A stretch of 64,000 nucleotides of DNA, taken from positions 4,061,101 through 4,125,100 of the forward strand of contig NC_066838.1 in NCBI RefSeq assembly GCF_001640805.2. Reading direction: 5' to 3'. The position numbers were made by a program, and so were the translations under genes. Shown in pieces: positions 25,401-36,900 of this stretch. The notes below the pieces were generated by a model that worked only from the letters and a program-made list of their open reading frames with translations, made no database searches and was not told the origin of the DNA. Position 1 is the stretch's first letter; each line of letters opens with the position of its first letter. The DNA comes from Lates calcarifer (taxonomy: Eukaryota; Chordata; Actinopteri; Centropomidae).

Positions 25401-27607
25401 GACAGGATGCGGGTGAACAGCGACAGTGCTTCGTTACCTGGAAGACAGAGAGCAAGTGAGGGGAGCCCCAGTCGAAAGCCGCCAACCTCCCCTGCCACAC
25501 GACACCTGCCAGTGTAAGACTGACACACACCTTGGACACAGCATGTGCTGTATAAAATATGAAAACACCATGCTTGACTCATCACTCAAATACAGAGGTT
25601 CAGTTATACGGGATAAATATAATTCACATAGAACCATTGGGCATGGAGAGAAATAACAGAGAAACAACACACAACACTACCATTAACATTCTTCAGAGCA
25701 GTTACTATCCATATTTTATGTTAATAATTGGTAATATGATTATGCACATCACCTGACTCTGCAGTTCTACTCAGCTCTATGCAGGTATTTAGTGTCTTTC
25801 AGCTTGTTTTTTTTTTTTGTTTTTTTTGGTGAGCACAGCATTATTGTTAGTGGAGACCAAAAAGTGAGCAAAAAGGAATGTGAATATAGAATTGTTCATC
25901 TGTAATGGCTGGATTTGTAAATAGGCAACTGACTCACAATATTGTATCATGTTGCATATTTCTGAGGTGATAATATGTCAGCGTCGTGTTTACGACTTGT
26001 TTCCACTCCCCTCATTTGACCAAAATCATTGCAGGTTTAAGTGTGTTAATAGTAATCACATACCACTGGTAGACACCGGCTGTGTAATCACAGCAAAGAG
26101 ATCTTTGTCTGCCTGTAATTTTTGAATGGAATTTAGACAGTTGCAATGGCCTGATATGATGTGAATTGTGAAACAGAGTAACAGTATAGATCAGACTTCA
26201 GCAGAAATCAGGATCTATCTGTGTCTTTCAGTTATATCAGCCCGTTTAGTCTAGCCTGTTTTACCCTCTAACTGTCTTTCAGGTCTCACGAGAGAAGACA
26301 CACTTTGGACACTGTGAGACAGGGTGGCTTCAGACCCACAGACAGACCTCCATTTGGTCAGGGAGACAGAACCACAGTTGACAAGGTCAGTAGTTCATCC
26401 TATTCAGTTATTTCGTTTGAATCAAATATTGCTACAAAAGCAAAAAAAAAGTATGTCACACTAAAATTAACAGCTGAATGTGCTGATATTGCTTAAGATA
26501 CATCCTGCAGTGTTTTGGTGTAGAGCACTAAAGATAAGATGCTTTGAAAGGAAATGTATTTCATCAGACTTTTTGTTCTGATGATTAGTGCACACAGGCA
26601 GTTTTCCTCTGATGGCAGCTTAAATAAATCTCTAATATATTATACAGAATTTTTACACTCAGTGACCAGGAAAATATAGACTGTACCTCTGTAGAAATCC
26701 CTTTTCTCTTCCATTTGTGTATGTGTTGCTGCGTCAGACATTTGCCAAAGAAACTCAAATGAATTTGAATAAATCTGTTAAAATGGACTTATATTGATCT
26801 AACAGACCAGTTCCTGGACTTTTTAAAGGCAGCAATTTTCAACAAAGATATAAGAATCTCCAGAAAATATTTCATATATGATGCTGTAGATAAACAGGAA
26901 AAGTATCTGGAGTCCACAAAACAAGAGCTAACAAACAAGAGTGAGGTGCAGCGACACATCCTCCCTTCATGAGTTATAAAAGCAGGGTGCCTTTTCTGTT
27001 ATTGGTAAACCACAGAAGGCCTTTGGGCTAGATCAGGCAAAACTCTAGCCTCTCACAAGAAATGCAAAGCTCTTACAAGTAGCAATGTTAAAAAATGTGC
27101 AACTTAGGCACAGCTCAGTACACTTGGTATATTGTAACATTTCAACAGTAACCAAAAAGGAGGAAAGTACTTTTTTTCCACCACTGCCATACATCTTAGT
27201 ATACATTATACATGAACACAAGAATCATCCAGTCACCCATGCAGCATCTCAGGCAGTTAAGAAGTTCACACTGGGACGGGACAGGTCCTGTGTTCAGTGG
27301 GACGTGTCGTCAGCGTCAGACTTTGGTTACTGAGGCTACATTTTTCACTGTCTTCCATGTCTCTCTACTCTCATATTTGCCTCTCTTCCTCTTGCTTTCT
27401 CAGGAGATGATCAGCCGTCAAATGAACTCAGTGTTCAAGGAGCTCCTGTCACGCCAGCCTCCTGTCCAGTCGTCCACCCTCGCCACCCCTGCTGCCCCTG
27501 CTCCCTCTTCCTCCTCCTCCTCTTCCTCTCTTCCTCAAGCTGCCCCCGCTGCCAAAAAAGTAGGATTCGGCCTCAGAGGACGGGCCCTTTTCAGGCCAGT
27601 GGACTGA
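9804..27607 (+). CDS. arhgap4: Rho GTPase-activating protein 4 (F-BAR, RhoGAP, SH3)
   Basis: The srGAP-family protein bends or binds membrane through its F-BAR domain and turns off Rho-family GTPases. Coding exons: 9804-9873, 12410-12581, 12693-12855, 14096-14158, 14265-14438, 14748-14876, 15290-15511, 15991-16092, 16231-16416, 16700-16784, 17334-17361, 17630-17726, 19169-19229, 19429-19506, 20451-20579, 21199-21304, 21467-21694, 23089-23144, 23302-23473, 25155-25253, 25406-25513, 26283-26385, 27404-27607. Every join keeps phase and uses GT-AG. The sum is 2835 nt, 944 aa, against about 946 for human ARHGAP4. The N-terminus (HGKLRRE, then AEYE) and C-terminal NSVFKELL favour ARHGAP4 over srGAP1-3. 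Two adjacent Mets (9804, 9807) open the frame; the second aligns with the human start. The tail past the SH3 is poorly conserved and Gly/Ser/Pro-rich. Three introns end in (TG)n tracts. Confidence 0.93.
10282..10310. repeat. (TG)n microsatellite in arhgap4 intron 1
   Basis: About 14 uninterrupted TG units. A G-run of 13 lies further downstream, around 10500. Confidence 0.9.
10971..10996. repeat. Interstitial telomere-like (CCCTAA)n tract
   Basis: Four near-consecutive CCCTAA-type units, one with a lost base, lie inside arhgap4 intron 1. Confidence 0.8.
11790..12240. repeat. Dispersed teleost repeat, about 450 bp (intron 1)
   Basis: It opens with GCAGCGTTGAACAGGCCCTC and closes with GCTCGGGCCCTAATAATAA, a pair of ends I recognise as a very common fish interspersed repeat. 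It has no coding capacity. I cannot assign the transposon superfamily with certainty. Confidence 0.65.
12915..12990 (+). repeat. Decayed partial duplicate of the arhgap4 exon 2 3' end plus donor
   Basis: GGTTCACCTACAAGACTAAG here matches the exon 2 end GGTTCACCCACAAGACTAAG (about 12561-12580). A GTAAGTGTG-like stretch, TG-rich sequence and an ATCTTCC-type tail follow in both places. It lies in the intron after exon 3. Confidence 0.6.
13680..14040. repeat. Copy of a TTAGCTTAGC-type dispersed fish repeat (intron 3)
   Basis: It contains CAGCAGGTGGTTAGCTTAGC, an ACTGGAGACAGCTAGC segment and, at the far end, AAAATGTCAAACTGTTC. These match segments of the longer copy at about 23870-24400, so this is an internally deleted member. 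Confidence 0.6.
17890..17936. repeat. G-run and C-run pair
   Basis: A run of about ten G near 17890 and a run of ten C near 17927 flank about 26 nt in arhgap4 intron 12. They could pair as a hairpin. Confidence 0.7.
18231..18258 (+). other. arhgap4: Candidate 28-nt cryptic or poison exon in arhgap4 intron 12
   Basis: A long pyrimidine tract and TACAG acceptor precede these 28 nt, and CAG|GTACTG follows as donor. Including it between exons 12 and 13 shifts the frame and reaches a TGA within exon 13. Skipping it restores the conserved FIQ-SSGQ-like junction (here YIQ-SSGQ), so the main transcript should omit it. Confidence 0.35.
18591..18800. mobile_element. Tc1/mariner-type MITE with long terminal inverted repeats
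   Basis: The left end reads CAGTCATGTGAAAAAGAAAG, and the right end is its near-complement, ending TTTTCACATGAC. The arms extend about 50 bp (ACCCTCTTTGAATTCTATGG and its complement). A TA precedes the left end; the right-hand TA is lost. The total is about 210 bp with no ORF of its own. Confidence 0.75.
19351..19414. repeat. (TG)32 tract next to the arhgap4 exon 14 acceptor
   Basis: Thirty-two TG units, then CGTGCGTGTGTCAG and the exon. The normal polypyrimidine tract is replaced by TG repeat. Confidence 0.95.
21898..21962. repeat. (TA)n/(TG)n compound microsatellite in arhgap4 intron 17
   Basis: TA units, a TG tract and TA units again, in a nearly symmetric arrangement. Confidence 0.85.
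23302..23473 (+). other. arhgap4: arhgap4 exon 19: SH3 domain
   Basis: This single exon carries a complete SH3 fold, about residues 717-773: AMFDYVAR (ALYDY motif), ELSFKQGELL, the SSDWWRGE tryptophan pair, and GLIPHKYI. It should bind proline-rich ligands. The exon starts in phase 1 and ends in phase 2. Confidence 0.92.
23870..24400. repeat. Near full-length TTAGC-type dispersed fish repeat (intron 19)
   Basis: It contains the GCAGGGGAAACCGCTAACCA block, CACCAGCACCTGTAAAGC, an ACCACAAATTGCACTTC segment, an inverted GTTTCCAGCCCTTATG-type block, and a CAGCAAGAAAGTGAAGAAGC end. Shorter copies sit at 13680, 39170 and 57770 in this window. Confidence 0.6.
25155..27607 (+). other. arhgap4: arhgap4 exons 20-23: low-complexity C-terminal tail
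   Basis: Exon 20 (25155-25253) contains a GGA microsatellite read as a glycine run. Exons 21-22 (25406-25513, 26283-26385) encode basic, Ser/Pro-rich sequence. The last exon (27404-27607) holds the conserved MNSVFKELL helix, a serine run encoded by TCC/TCT repeats, and the end FRPVD. The tail is probably disordered. Confidence 0.85.
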
Positions 27608-28352
27608 GAGAGAGGAGAGGATGACTGGAATCACTGATTTATTGTTTGACGATGATGATGATTACACTGATGATAATGATGATGCATTTGGTGAAGATCT
27701 TGATTTATTTTTTTGACACGTGTATAATACTTCCGTCTCTGCCATCTCATAGTGCCACTAGTCTCGGTGCCGTGTTACTGTACGTCCAGTGTGTCTGTTT
27801 TCCAGCTGGTTTCGGTCCTTTTATGTTCTGGTCTGTTTTCATTCTCCAGGCTTTTGCAGTTTTTGGAGAATCAGGGATGTGACATCACCAGTGATATCAC
27901 CAGACTGACTTGTAAAAGTGGTTGCCATGATACTTACGTCAAAAACAACAACAGACTTAAGCTGCCCCCTAGCGGCAGGTCTGAGATCAGCTCACCCTAT
28001 AATATTTGCTTTATTTTGAATAACAAACTGATCTGGGGCCTGTGTCTAGGAGTGCCTTCACATCTTATTCTTATCCTGTTCTTCTTATTCTTCACATTTA
28101 TTTCACTTGAAAATATCTGATAGGTTTTAACTCTGCATATGAATATGTTTAAAAATGTGATTCAGAAGGACATTTTTGGAACCCCACGTTGTTCAATTTT
28201 ATTTCAATAAGATGTCATGAAATGAAGAACCATATGATTAAACTGTGTAAAATATATATTGATAAAAAAAAGTGAAATAACTAAGGAAATTGTTAAAATG
28301 CAACTCATTATGATGAAATGTTATGTACCATTGGCATTGTAACGGTTTTCTA

Positions 28353-28358
28353 AATAAA
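28353..28358 (+). terminator. arhgap4 polyadenylation signal AATAAA
   Basis: The first canonical AATAAA after the arhgap4 stop, giving a 3' UTR of about 770 nt. That UTR contains a GAT-rich microsatellite at 27650-27685. Confidence 0.65.
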
Positions 28359-28379
28359 CCAAGAAGAAGCTGCTACTAT

Positions 28380-31300
28380 AAATAAACACAGAACTCAAGC
28401 TTTTAGCTTTTAGCTTTTCTTGCTCAAGCTAACAGGAGCTAACTGGCTAAATCAGGTAGCAGTTGTTGAGCTTGCTAGTAAGAGCATGATAATAACATAA
28501 CTGTCATGAAAAACGGCAACACTGAAGAAAAAGTGGTATGAAAGTGTATCTGTGAAAAATAAACTCCTATAAAATAATTATTATCAGAAGAAGGCTAACA
28601 TAACATTTCATAATGAGCTGAGTTTCAAAAATTCCTTACATTACTTCACAAATTATTGTTCCATATTCATATTCAGTCAGGTAACAAAGGAAAAACCTGA
28701 AAAATGAATGGAGAAACAGGATGGCAGTGCACATCCACAGCACATGAGGGGTCATTGAATGTACACAGTTTATTCAACTGGTAATTTATTTCATAATTTT
28801 ATTAATGCATTGGATACTGAACACTGTGGGGCTCCCTAGATGTTAGTTGGGAAAACTGTAAGCAGTAAGGTCAGTATTTTATATCAGCATGCAGTGTTAG
28901 CATAGACACACACACACACACACACGCACACAGATGAAACACACATTCCCCTTCATATGTGATACATGGCCTAATGGAGAGGCCAAATCTCAGGGCTTTT
29001 GCAGAGTTAGAGATGGGCTAACTCAGGTTTGGCTTTGAAGGAATAAGTAAGAGTTTTTTTTTTTTTGTTTGTTTGTTTGTTTGTTTTGTTTTTTCACTCA
29101 GGGCTTCGGTTGACTTACTCTTCAACTAGAAACTGTGCCCTAGCCTCAAGAGCCAAAATGGCCCCCATATCAGAGAGGATAAAGTGACATCCTCTGGTTT
29201 AAACTGTGAATGCAATGGCAACATTTTGGAGCCACAATCAAAACTCTGTCTCATTCATCCACACATTTTGCCCCCCGACTATATATCTAGCACCATCCAC
29301 AGGTCCCATTCAAATTCAAATGTATGTTCCAGGATTTTTGCAGTGAGGTGTACAATTCCTTTGATTCTGAAAGCATTAGAAATGTTTTTACTTATGGCAT
29401 CTCCCCTCTGTTGTGTTCAGTATTGGAAACATAGAAGTAGAATCTTTTTTTTTTAATTGATTCTGCTTCTATGATTAAAACACCCTGTTATTCTGGATCA
29501 CTGTTTGATGATGTCACTAAATTTACTGTGTCCAACTGTATATGTGGTTTAAAAAAAGATATGAAAACAATAAAGATGATAAAGTGATTAATGATTAATG
29601 GGCTGTCAGTGTATTTGAACTGCATAATTGGCTGTATTTCAGGAGTGGATCCACAGGGGGGCATGAGGGAACAACTGTTACACGTACTATGAGGTTTGCC
29701 TTCAAAGTTTTTCAGCTCCTGAAAACTGTGATTGTTAAGTAATGCAGTTATCACTGTGTCACTAAGGCGTCCAGCACCAAAATAGGCAATAATTAGTAGA
29801 AACAGCACTGTTTCTGCCACAGTTAAATTCACTCAGTGTGAGTTACAGCAAAGTGCTGCTGCATCTGGAGGTGAAATCAGAGTTTCTCTGTTTGAAGTTA
29901 CATGCTAACCAAGTCAGTCATAACAGTTACTTCCGTTTCACTGAATTCAATAATCAGAGCTTGATCATGATCAATCATCAGGTTCAGTTGCTTGCAACAA
30001 TAGAGCTGGTGGGTTTGTTGAGAGCAACTTCAGTTCATCACCAGAAGTGATTTGGAGCAGCCTGAATGATACGAACTAACATCAAGAAACTCCAAGTCCA
30101 AAAAGTTGTTGTGTTATCATGTTTGTTGATGTTTACAGCAGGGATTTAACCTCTAAGGGTAAATCTGAGGGGTCCTCAGATGAAGACACAATTATGGAAA
30201 GTTTTCCCTCTTTATACCACTAAAAACTCTTCAACTGAAACAATCTAAGAGGGGAACATCACTCTTTAGCTGAACTGCTCAAAACTTGCAATGTAACCTC
30301 TGACATGGCTGAGCGGTCATGAGTAGACAACTTTGTTTTTAAAGGTCATAAGCCTCTGGATTAGGGAATGCTAAACTTGACAGTTTATTCTTAAGGAATA
30401 TATTTTGTTTCTGATTTTGTGATGACTGTAGCCTTAAACCTGCAGTGCCAGCGCCAGAAGATTGGCTATTTTTAGAGTAGAAAATATGAGAAAATAAATA
30501 TATTTAGACTTGGCCTTTTTCCAGCATCCACCTGTTAATCTGACCACAGGTCTGAAAACAAACAGCCTGCATCCTCAGACTGGAAATATACTAGCCATGC
30601 TTCAACAATGTAAAACACAGAGATCATATTATATATTGACTGTTACACATTAAGTCTGTACAGCAGTATACAGGCTGCTATACAATGAGACAGATGAGAC
30701 AGAATCCAAGAGAGAGAGAAACTATGAAGAGACAGATGGAGAGAGAGACAGATGGCCCACTGCCTGCCACAACCACCCGCCAATGCCACCCTGCCATAAC
30801 CTGTTGCCAACCCATGCAAAAACTTCGAGATCTACTGCTTCTTACTCATCATATGTCAAATGCAAACATGAATGCAGAATCCCAAATTTAGACTTGTTCA
30901 CTTAATTATTGGTGTGTGCATGTATTTCATTGTTTCAGTTTCTGTGTTAAGACAGCACCCCAGTGCTGTAATGTGATCTTTTAGACCTATCCACTCCTCC
31001 TCCTAAAATAACCTCCTCCAAAACCACCCATTACACACACACACACATACACAAGGAGTGAGGGACACTATACCACATTAGCACTTCTGCCTCTCTAAGT
31101 CAGTGTCAAACACTGTAGGTGTCTGTGCGCCTCTGTATGAGTTCTCATATGCCAGATCAGCTCTGAGGGACATTGTGATTAAGCGGTTGAACTGATCTCA
31201 TTGACATTTTAGATTAGCACTCTCTGCAGGGCTCCCCTGCCCCGTCTCTGTCACTGATACAGGATTAAGATAACACTTTAAGTAAGGTAAGTCAGACATG

Positions 31301-31880
31301 ACTCACCATTTCTACTGTTGCTGTCCCAGCTGTAGATCTGCTACAATGAATTCTCAATAAGAATATGAATTACAACTACAGTTTGTCACCTTGCAACATC
31401 TGTTTCATATATATTATATATCTGGTACATGCAAGTTGATTAAAAGTTTTTTAAGCAATTGTTTTCAGTTTTCAGGGATTGTACCCAGCAAATGTGTTTA
31501 AATTGGTTCATTTTTTATTGGAAACTCCTCACTTTAATTTAGCAAAACTAACAAAGATATTATTAATTGCTCTATCCCCTGTGGGGGAAAAAATATAAAT
31601 AAGAAAACTGATAGAGAATAACTGCACTGTATGTGTTTCATTTTTGACATGTAATTTTAAAATGACCAGCTGCTATTTACAGATTTTGGTGTGGCTTCTT
31701 TTTTGGGGGCTAAAGAACAGGTGGTGGAGCCAGTGCTCAGCTCACTGTTACATGCCTGCAATCTGCTGCTCGACTGTACATTATGCGTGTGTATGTGAGT
31801 GAGCACTGGTAGATGTTACAGTTAAAAGCAAGATCAGAATGAAGGTATCCCAGTTCAATTGACCGTTTGTGTTCATCTGT
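28380..31880. other. Intergenic region between arhgap4 and the caveolin gene
   Basis: No supported exon. It holds a (CA)n tract at about 28909-28932, a poly-T/GTTT repeat at 29050-29092 and GA-rich sequence near 30700-30755. The promoter and any 5' non-coding exon of the caveolin gene must lie here, but no TATA box or initiator stands out. Confidence 0.5.
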
Positions 31881-31925
31881 CTTCAGGCATGTGCAAACAA
31901 ACATGTGCTTCCTCCTGCAGTGAGG

Positions 31926-34762
31926 ATGATGATGGTGAGTGATGACTGTCTGGTGGAGTGTAAGATCGACGATGACAGCGATGGAGATGAGGGAGGAGGA
32001 GAACAGATGAACACTCCTCCTCCTCCTCCAGAGTTTGCATCTAAAGCCTCCACCCCAGCACCCAAACCTCCGACCCCTCCCACAGTCCCCGCTACGCCCA
32101 CACCTACCCATCCTGTCAGCAGGGACCCTTATGGCATCAACAAGCACCTAAAGGTCTACATTGTCTGTCATGGTAGTGATACTGTTTGCACTTGAATGTC
32201 TGAAAGTCAAGTTTTTTTTAATTGTATTTTTAAATGCAGGACTTTTTTTGTAATGGAATACTTTTACTTTAATGTACTGGAGCTTTTGAGTACATCCTCT
32301 ACCAGAACTTAAGCTTTCTTTAGACTCTGCCAGTTTCTGTTAAAGGATAACTTCAGCATGTTTTAACCTGGACCTTATTTTCTAATGTTTTTAGATGTAA
32401 ATAATTGAACGGGACAGAAATCTTTGCAATCAGTCCACTATTAAGCAAGCTGGAGTCTGTTTTTAGAAAATATAACATCTCTTATCTTTTCAGAGTTCAT
32501 GACAGACACAGCATATTTTGAAGGAAAGAAAATGTTGCATGCTCAAAAATTTCTTCCCGCTAAATGATAGTATAGCAAGTCCTTATCAGTCCTGCAAATT
32601 CCACCAGTGATGTGGTCAGTTTTATTGAGCTTCTGTCTTCAAATATTGCTCAAATCAAGATTTCAAAAATCTTTCTTTTGAAGATCTGGAGACCGCCTTA
32701 TATGCTTTTATCTTCTCATGCCTTGAGCACTGTATTCTACAAGAGTCAGTAATCTTTGTCTCACCTGAGGCTCGTGTCTCTTGTTCCCTGTCTGCAGGTG
32801 GAGGTCAGTGACGTGCTGGCAGAACCTCCTACACCTCGTAGCATAGACCTAGTGTGGCTTTACAGTGTCATTGGCTTTGAGAGGGCTCGTATCTGGACGT
32901 ACCGCTGTCTTACCTTGCTGTTTGCTGTGCCCTTCGCTCTCCTCTGTGGCATTTTCCTGGCCATTCTCGCAAGTCTACACGTCTGGTATGCTGGTGCAAG
33001 CATTAGACAGTCACATACTCACTCAATCAACAGATTACAACAGAAGATACACTATAATACCACAACTGCTCTAAACTTACTGTTCCCTTGTGACCCCTTG
33101 CTCTTTTTTTAGAGTCTAAGTTAATATCTTTTAAATGGTGGCTCTGCTTGAACAACAGTTAAGGGGGTCAGGAAGATAACTCATTTCTCACTTACAGTAT
33201 GAAAAGGCATCTACTTGAAATAAGATTTGCTTGTATTCACTTGTTCTTGACTAATACTTTTTTTCACATTCTATCCTCATCACTACTTCTCTAATCCTCT
33301 CTATCCTTCCAGATAAAGCAAAAAACAGACCAAAAAAACCCAAACTAACTTAGAAAAAATTTCTTACTTTCAAGGGATGGATCAAGGTAACACTCTCCAT
33401 ACTTTATGACAGTGTGCAAAACACAAAAAAGCTGTTTGCTTAGCTCTCTGCAAACAGCATTTTTATATCTTCCAAACATGTTGTTCATCTTGCTCAGCCC
33501 TAATCAGTGATGTCACAGCAGGTATGTCACTGAAACACCTGCTGTGACATCACTGATTGAATTTGTTGAAGTGCCAGCATCCATCATGTACCCCCTGTTT
33601 ATGCCTGTAGGGGAGAATAGATCCAGTTCAGAGGCAGCGATGAGCATACAACATAACAGACATGACTTGTAATGATGTTTTGGAGTCTTTCGGATACATT
33701 AATTTGCTCAATTGAACTCAATAGGTCACAAATGCAAGATATACAGTGGGTTCCAAAGGTCTGAAACCATTTTTCCATTCACTCTCTACAAGTATGAAAC
33801 AAGTCATTTGTATGTTCCCCAGGTTTATGTGGCACATTGGGAATGTGACAAATTGTCCTATGTTCCCAGGGTCTTTCCAGTTCTATGTGCTCTCCCAAGA
33901 ACACACTTCCTTGTGAAACTATAGCCAAAAAGTGATTAACTTAGCAGAAAGAACTGAACCTGGCTCCATTCAAAGGCAATAAAATCTGCCTACTAGATCA
34001 AACTATTCCTTTAAATCATTCTTTGATTCCCTATTGTGTGCATTGTTTCTTGAATTGACCAGTAATTGTTACACCACTGCCCTGTATGTAACAGTGCTCC
34101 TTACCTCTTCTAAAAACCTTAGTTAACCAGTTTCTTTGATATTATCTTAATGGTCAGGGGAACCAAACTGTTTTTTGCTGATAAAATCAAATGATAGCAA
34201 AGAAAAATGATCTTTTCTGCCATCATGACAAGAGAATACCTGTTTGAGTGGAATATGGCTGTTTTGGATACATTAATTTGACTTCTGTAAGCAACAACTT
34301 GTTTTTTCTCCACCCAGCACAGTACTCACAAAAGTAAGCATTTTAGATATTGTATTTTGGTGTCACGGGTTACCATTTTGGATGTTGCTTGCTCAGGGAT
34401 TTGTCATCTAAATTCTTAACAAGATACAAAATTGCATGTTTGTTTGTTTGTTTTTGCTTTTTTACACATAATCGGTCTCTTTCTATTTCTCCTCCTCTCT
34501 CTGTCTGTCATGACAGAGCAGGAAAGTTTGACACAGTCTTTTAATTAAATCTCTCTCTTGCTCTCTCTCCAGGTTTGTGGTGCCTTGCATACAGCTGAGC
34601 AACACCTTCCTTCCATGCCTGCGCTCCTTGTGTATGTGTGCTGTGAACTCTATCATCTCTCCTTTTTGTTTGTCTGTAGCACTCTGCTGCAGTCAAATTG
34701 CCATCTCACTGTCTAACAAGGACTGGCATCAGGTGAGGGACAAAGAGGCCGCACCAGTGTGA
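31926..34762 (+). CDS. Divergent caveolin (caveolin-2-like)
   Basis: Caveolins are hairpin membrane proteins that scaffold caveolae. Coding exons 31926-32153, 32798-32985 and 34573-34762 join in phase to 201 aa; the three-exon layout matches caveolins. Visible in order: an acidic start (VECKIDDDSDGDEG, resembling the CAV2 N-terminus), a proline-rich stretch at about residues 25-65 not usual in CAV1-3, RDPYGINKHLK, VEVSDVLAEP (the FEDVIAEP signature, changed), a hydrophobic hairpin (CLTLLFAVPFALLCGIFLAI), WFVVPCIQ, and a Cys-rich C-terminal half where the family is palmitoylated. Features of both CAV2 (NKHLK) and CAV1/3 (VVPCI) are mixed. Three adjacent ATGs open the frame; a good acceptor just upstream (31919-31920) suggests a 5' UTR intron. 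An in-frame ATG at 31869 would exist if that intron is not removed. The exon 1 donor (GTCTAC) is weak. Confidence 0.85.
32340..32680. repeat. Dispersed fish repeat in caveolin intron 1
   Basis: It begins AAAGGATAACTTCAGCATG, followed by an AACCTGGACCTTATTTTC-type segment and a CAGTCCACTATTAAGCAAG-type segment. I recognise this as a common teleost interspersed repeat. Its limits are approximate. Confidence 0.55.
33502..33558. repeat. Perfect inverted repeat, 22-bp arms with 13-nt loop
   Basis: Arm one is 33502-33523 (starts AATCAGTGATGTCACAGC) and arm two is 33537-33558, its exact complement. It lies in caveolin intron 2. Each arm contains a CRE-like TGATGTCA. Confidence 0.95.
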
Positions 34763-34934
34763 GAAATAGCAAGTGATACTAAATAATTGAATGACCAAGT
34801 GAGTGGCAGAGAGAGTGAGAGAATTTTGTTTAAATTTGCATGTCTTTTTTAAAATTTTTTAATTGGCAGTTCTGTAACATGGTAGTGTTACTATTTGATA
34901 TTTTTTTTTCTACATGTAAAGCCAATTCAGGAAA

Positions 34935-34990
34935 ATCATTGTTATTATTATTATTATTGCTATTATTATTATTGCTATCATTATTGTCTT
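34935..34990. repeat. (TTA)n microsatellite in the caveolin 3' UTR
   Basis: ATTATT/GCTATT units lie about 190 nt after the stop codon. Confidence 0.85.
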
Positions 34991-35031
34991 TCATTGTACA
35001 CTTAAGCTGCAATTCTGTGTATTAGGCTACC

Positions 35032-35037
35032 AATAAA
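35032..35037 (+). terminator. Caveolin gene polyadenylation signal AATAAA
   Basis: Canonical hexamer 270 nt after the stop and about 530 nt before the next gene's start codon. Confidence 0.65.
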
Positions 35038-35563
35038 ATGTAAAAAATCGTCAACAATTCCTCAGTCATTTTTGTTTTGTTTTATCAAATAGAAAGTGTG
35101 AACAGAATTTTGAGTCAAGTTTAATAAGTCAGTAAATCAATAAATGCTATCGATCTGAACGTTTTAGTTTTAGAATTTCAAACATTTTGCCACTTCTCTT
35201 TTGAAAATAATGTTTGGGAACATGTTTGGGTTTGCTTTTAAACTGTTGCATAATGCATTTTGGATGGAAATACACAAATTTTCGTATTCATTTCACCTAA
35301 ACACACCTATATGCCGGTTTTTGTTCGGTCGTTACTGAGTTCGTAATACCGTGGTTTCCTGAGGTACATGAAGGCATCTTACGTGTCATAGTAACTACCC
35401 AGCATGCACTTCGTCATCGCCATTTTTCTTGTTGTGATAAGCAGAAAAGCCTTCCTGCACAAATCTGGAAAAGTCTGCGTTTTATTTTAGCATTTACAGT
35501 GTCTTTCTTTAACTTTTGTCTGAAGATTTCTTGTAAGCGAGCGTTAAAAACAGAAAAGGCGTC

Positions 35564-36848
35564 ATGGCGCAGTACAAGGGAGCTGCTAGTGAGGCTGGGA
35601 GAGCCATGCAGCTGATGAAAAAACGAGAAAAAGAAAGAGAACATCTCGAACAGCTGAAGCAGAAGATTGCAGAGGTTTGTAACTTTTTTTATCCTAGATT
35701 ATATTGTTGTTTATCAGTCACATGGTATTACTGCGAGCTAATTTTGCCCTCAGTCTTCAGTCAAATATATTTAACCATTACAATAGAGAAAGTTCCTGAC
35801 GGCCTGACGGCCAGCAGGGTCAGTGAAGGGGTCACTGTTACAGATAATAGAAGAATGTTAACATGTGAAATAAAGCATACATCACTGGTATTATGGGCAC
35901 CTTAACTCACCTTTATTCCTGCGCTCTGCTGTGTCTGTTCTCTCACAGGACAACATGGTCAAGTCCAACATTGATAAGAAATTCTCAGCTCACTATGATG
36001 CTGTAGAAGCAGAGCTGAAGTCCAGCACAGTTGGTAAGTGTCTTTGCTGTTGCTGTACCTAAACCATCCTGCGTTACTACAACATATCATTTTTAGGTGA
36101 AGAAAGGCCTGGGCTGTAAGTGTAACTGTGAGTGTAACTTAAAGAATTTAATATGTGATATAGTTGTGTCAGACGCAGTGAAGGGTTTCAGCCAAACTGA
36201 CAGCTGGAATGGATCATCTGCACCCAAAATAAAAGCTTGTTGTATAACTTTATAACTAGTTTTTGATATTATTGCTGATGGATAAATCGATGTGAACCCT
36301 GTGAACAGTCATGTGTTTTATGTTTTGATCAGGTCTGGTGACGCTGAATGATATGAAGGCGAAGCAGGAGGCGCTGGTGAAGGAGCGAGAGAAACAGCTG
36401 GCAAAGAAGGAGCAGTCCAAGGAGCTCCAGCTGTGAGTTATTGCTTACTGTCTGGCTTACTTTCACACAGTAGTTTTTGCTTGATGATGTGGAGCGCATA
36501 TTTCTGGCAGTGGCAGTGCTGGCCAGCTGTTTGGCTAAGGTGCTGTACATTTTTCATGTGAAGAATCCTCTTATGCACAGGAAGTAGGAAGTTTCATTAC
36601 ACATTTCTGAGAGCAGAGACAAAATGATTTATTGCTGCTCTCAGTACGAAAAGTTTGCACCAAAACAAAAACATCAACCACAACTCTTACAGGTCATCTC
36701 TGAAAAAGATCATTGAATGGCTAGAGCATGTGGACAGGGTTGTCTCCCTGTCTTTCATGGGTTAAGGGAAGCCTTAATGCTACAATGCATTATGATATTT
36801 CTAGACCAATGTTTCCCAACGTGGGGTTGGTACCCCCGAGGAGTTCCA

Positions 36849-36900
<52 letters not shown>

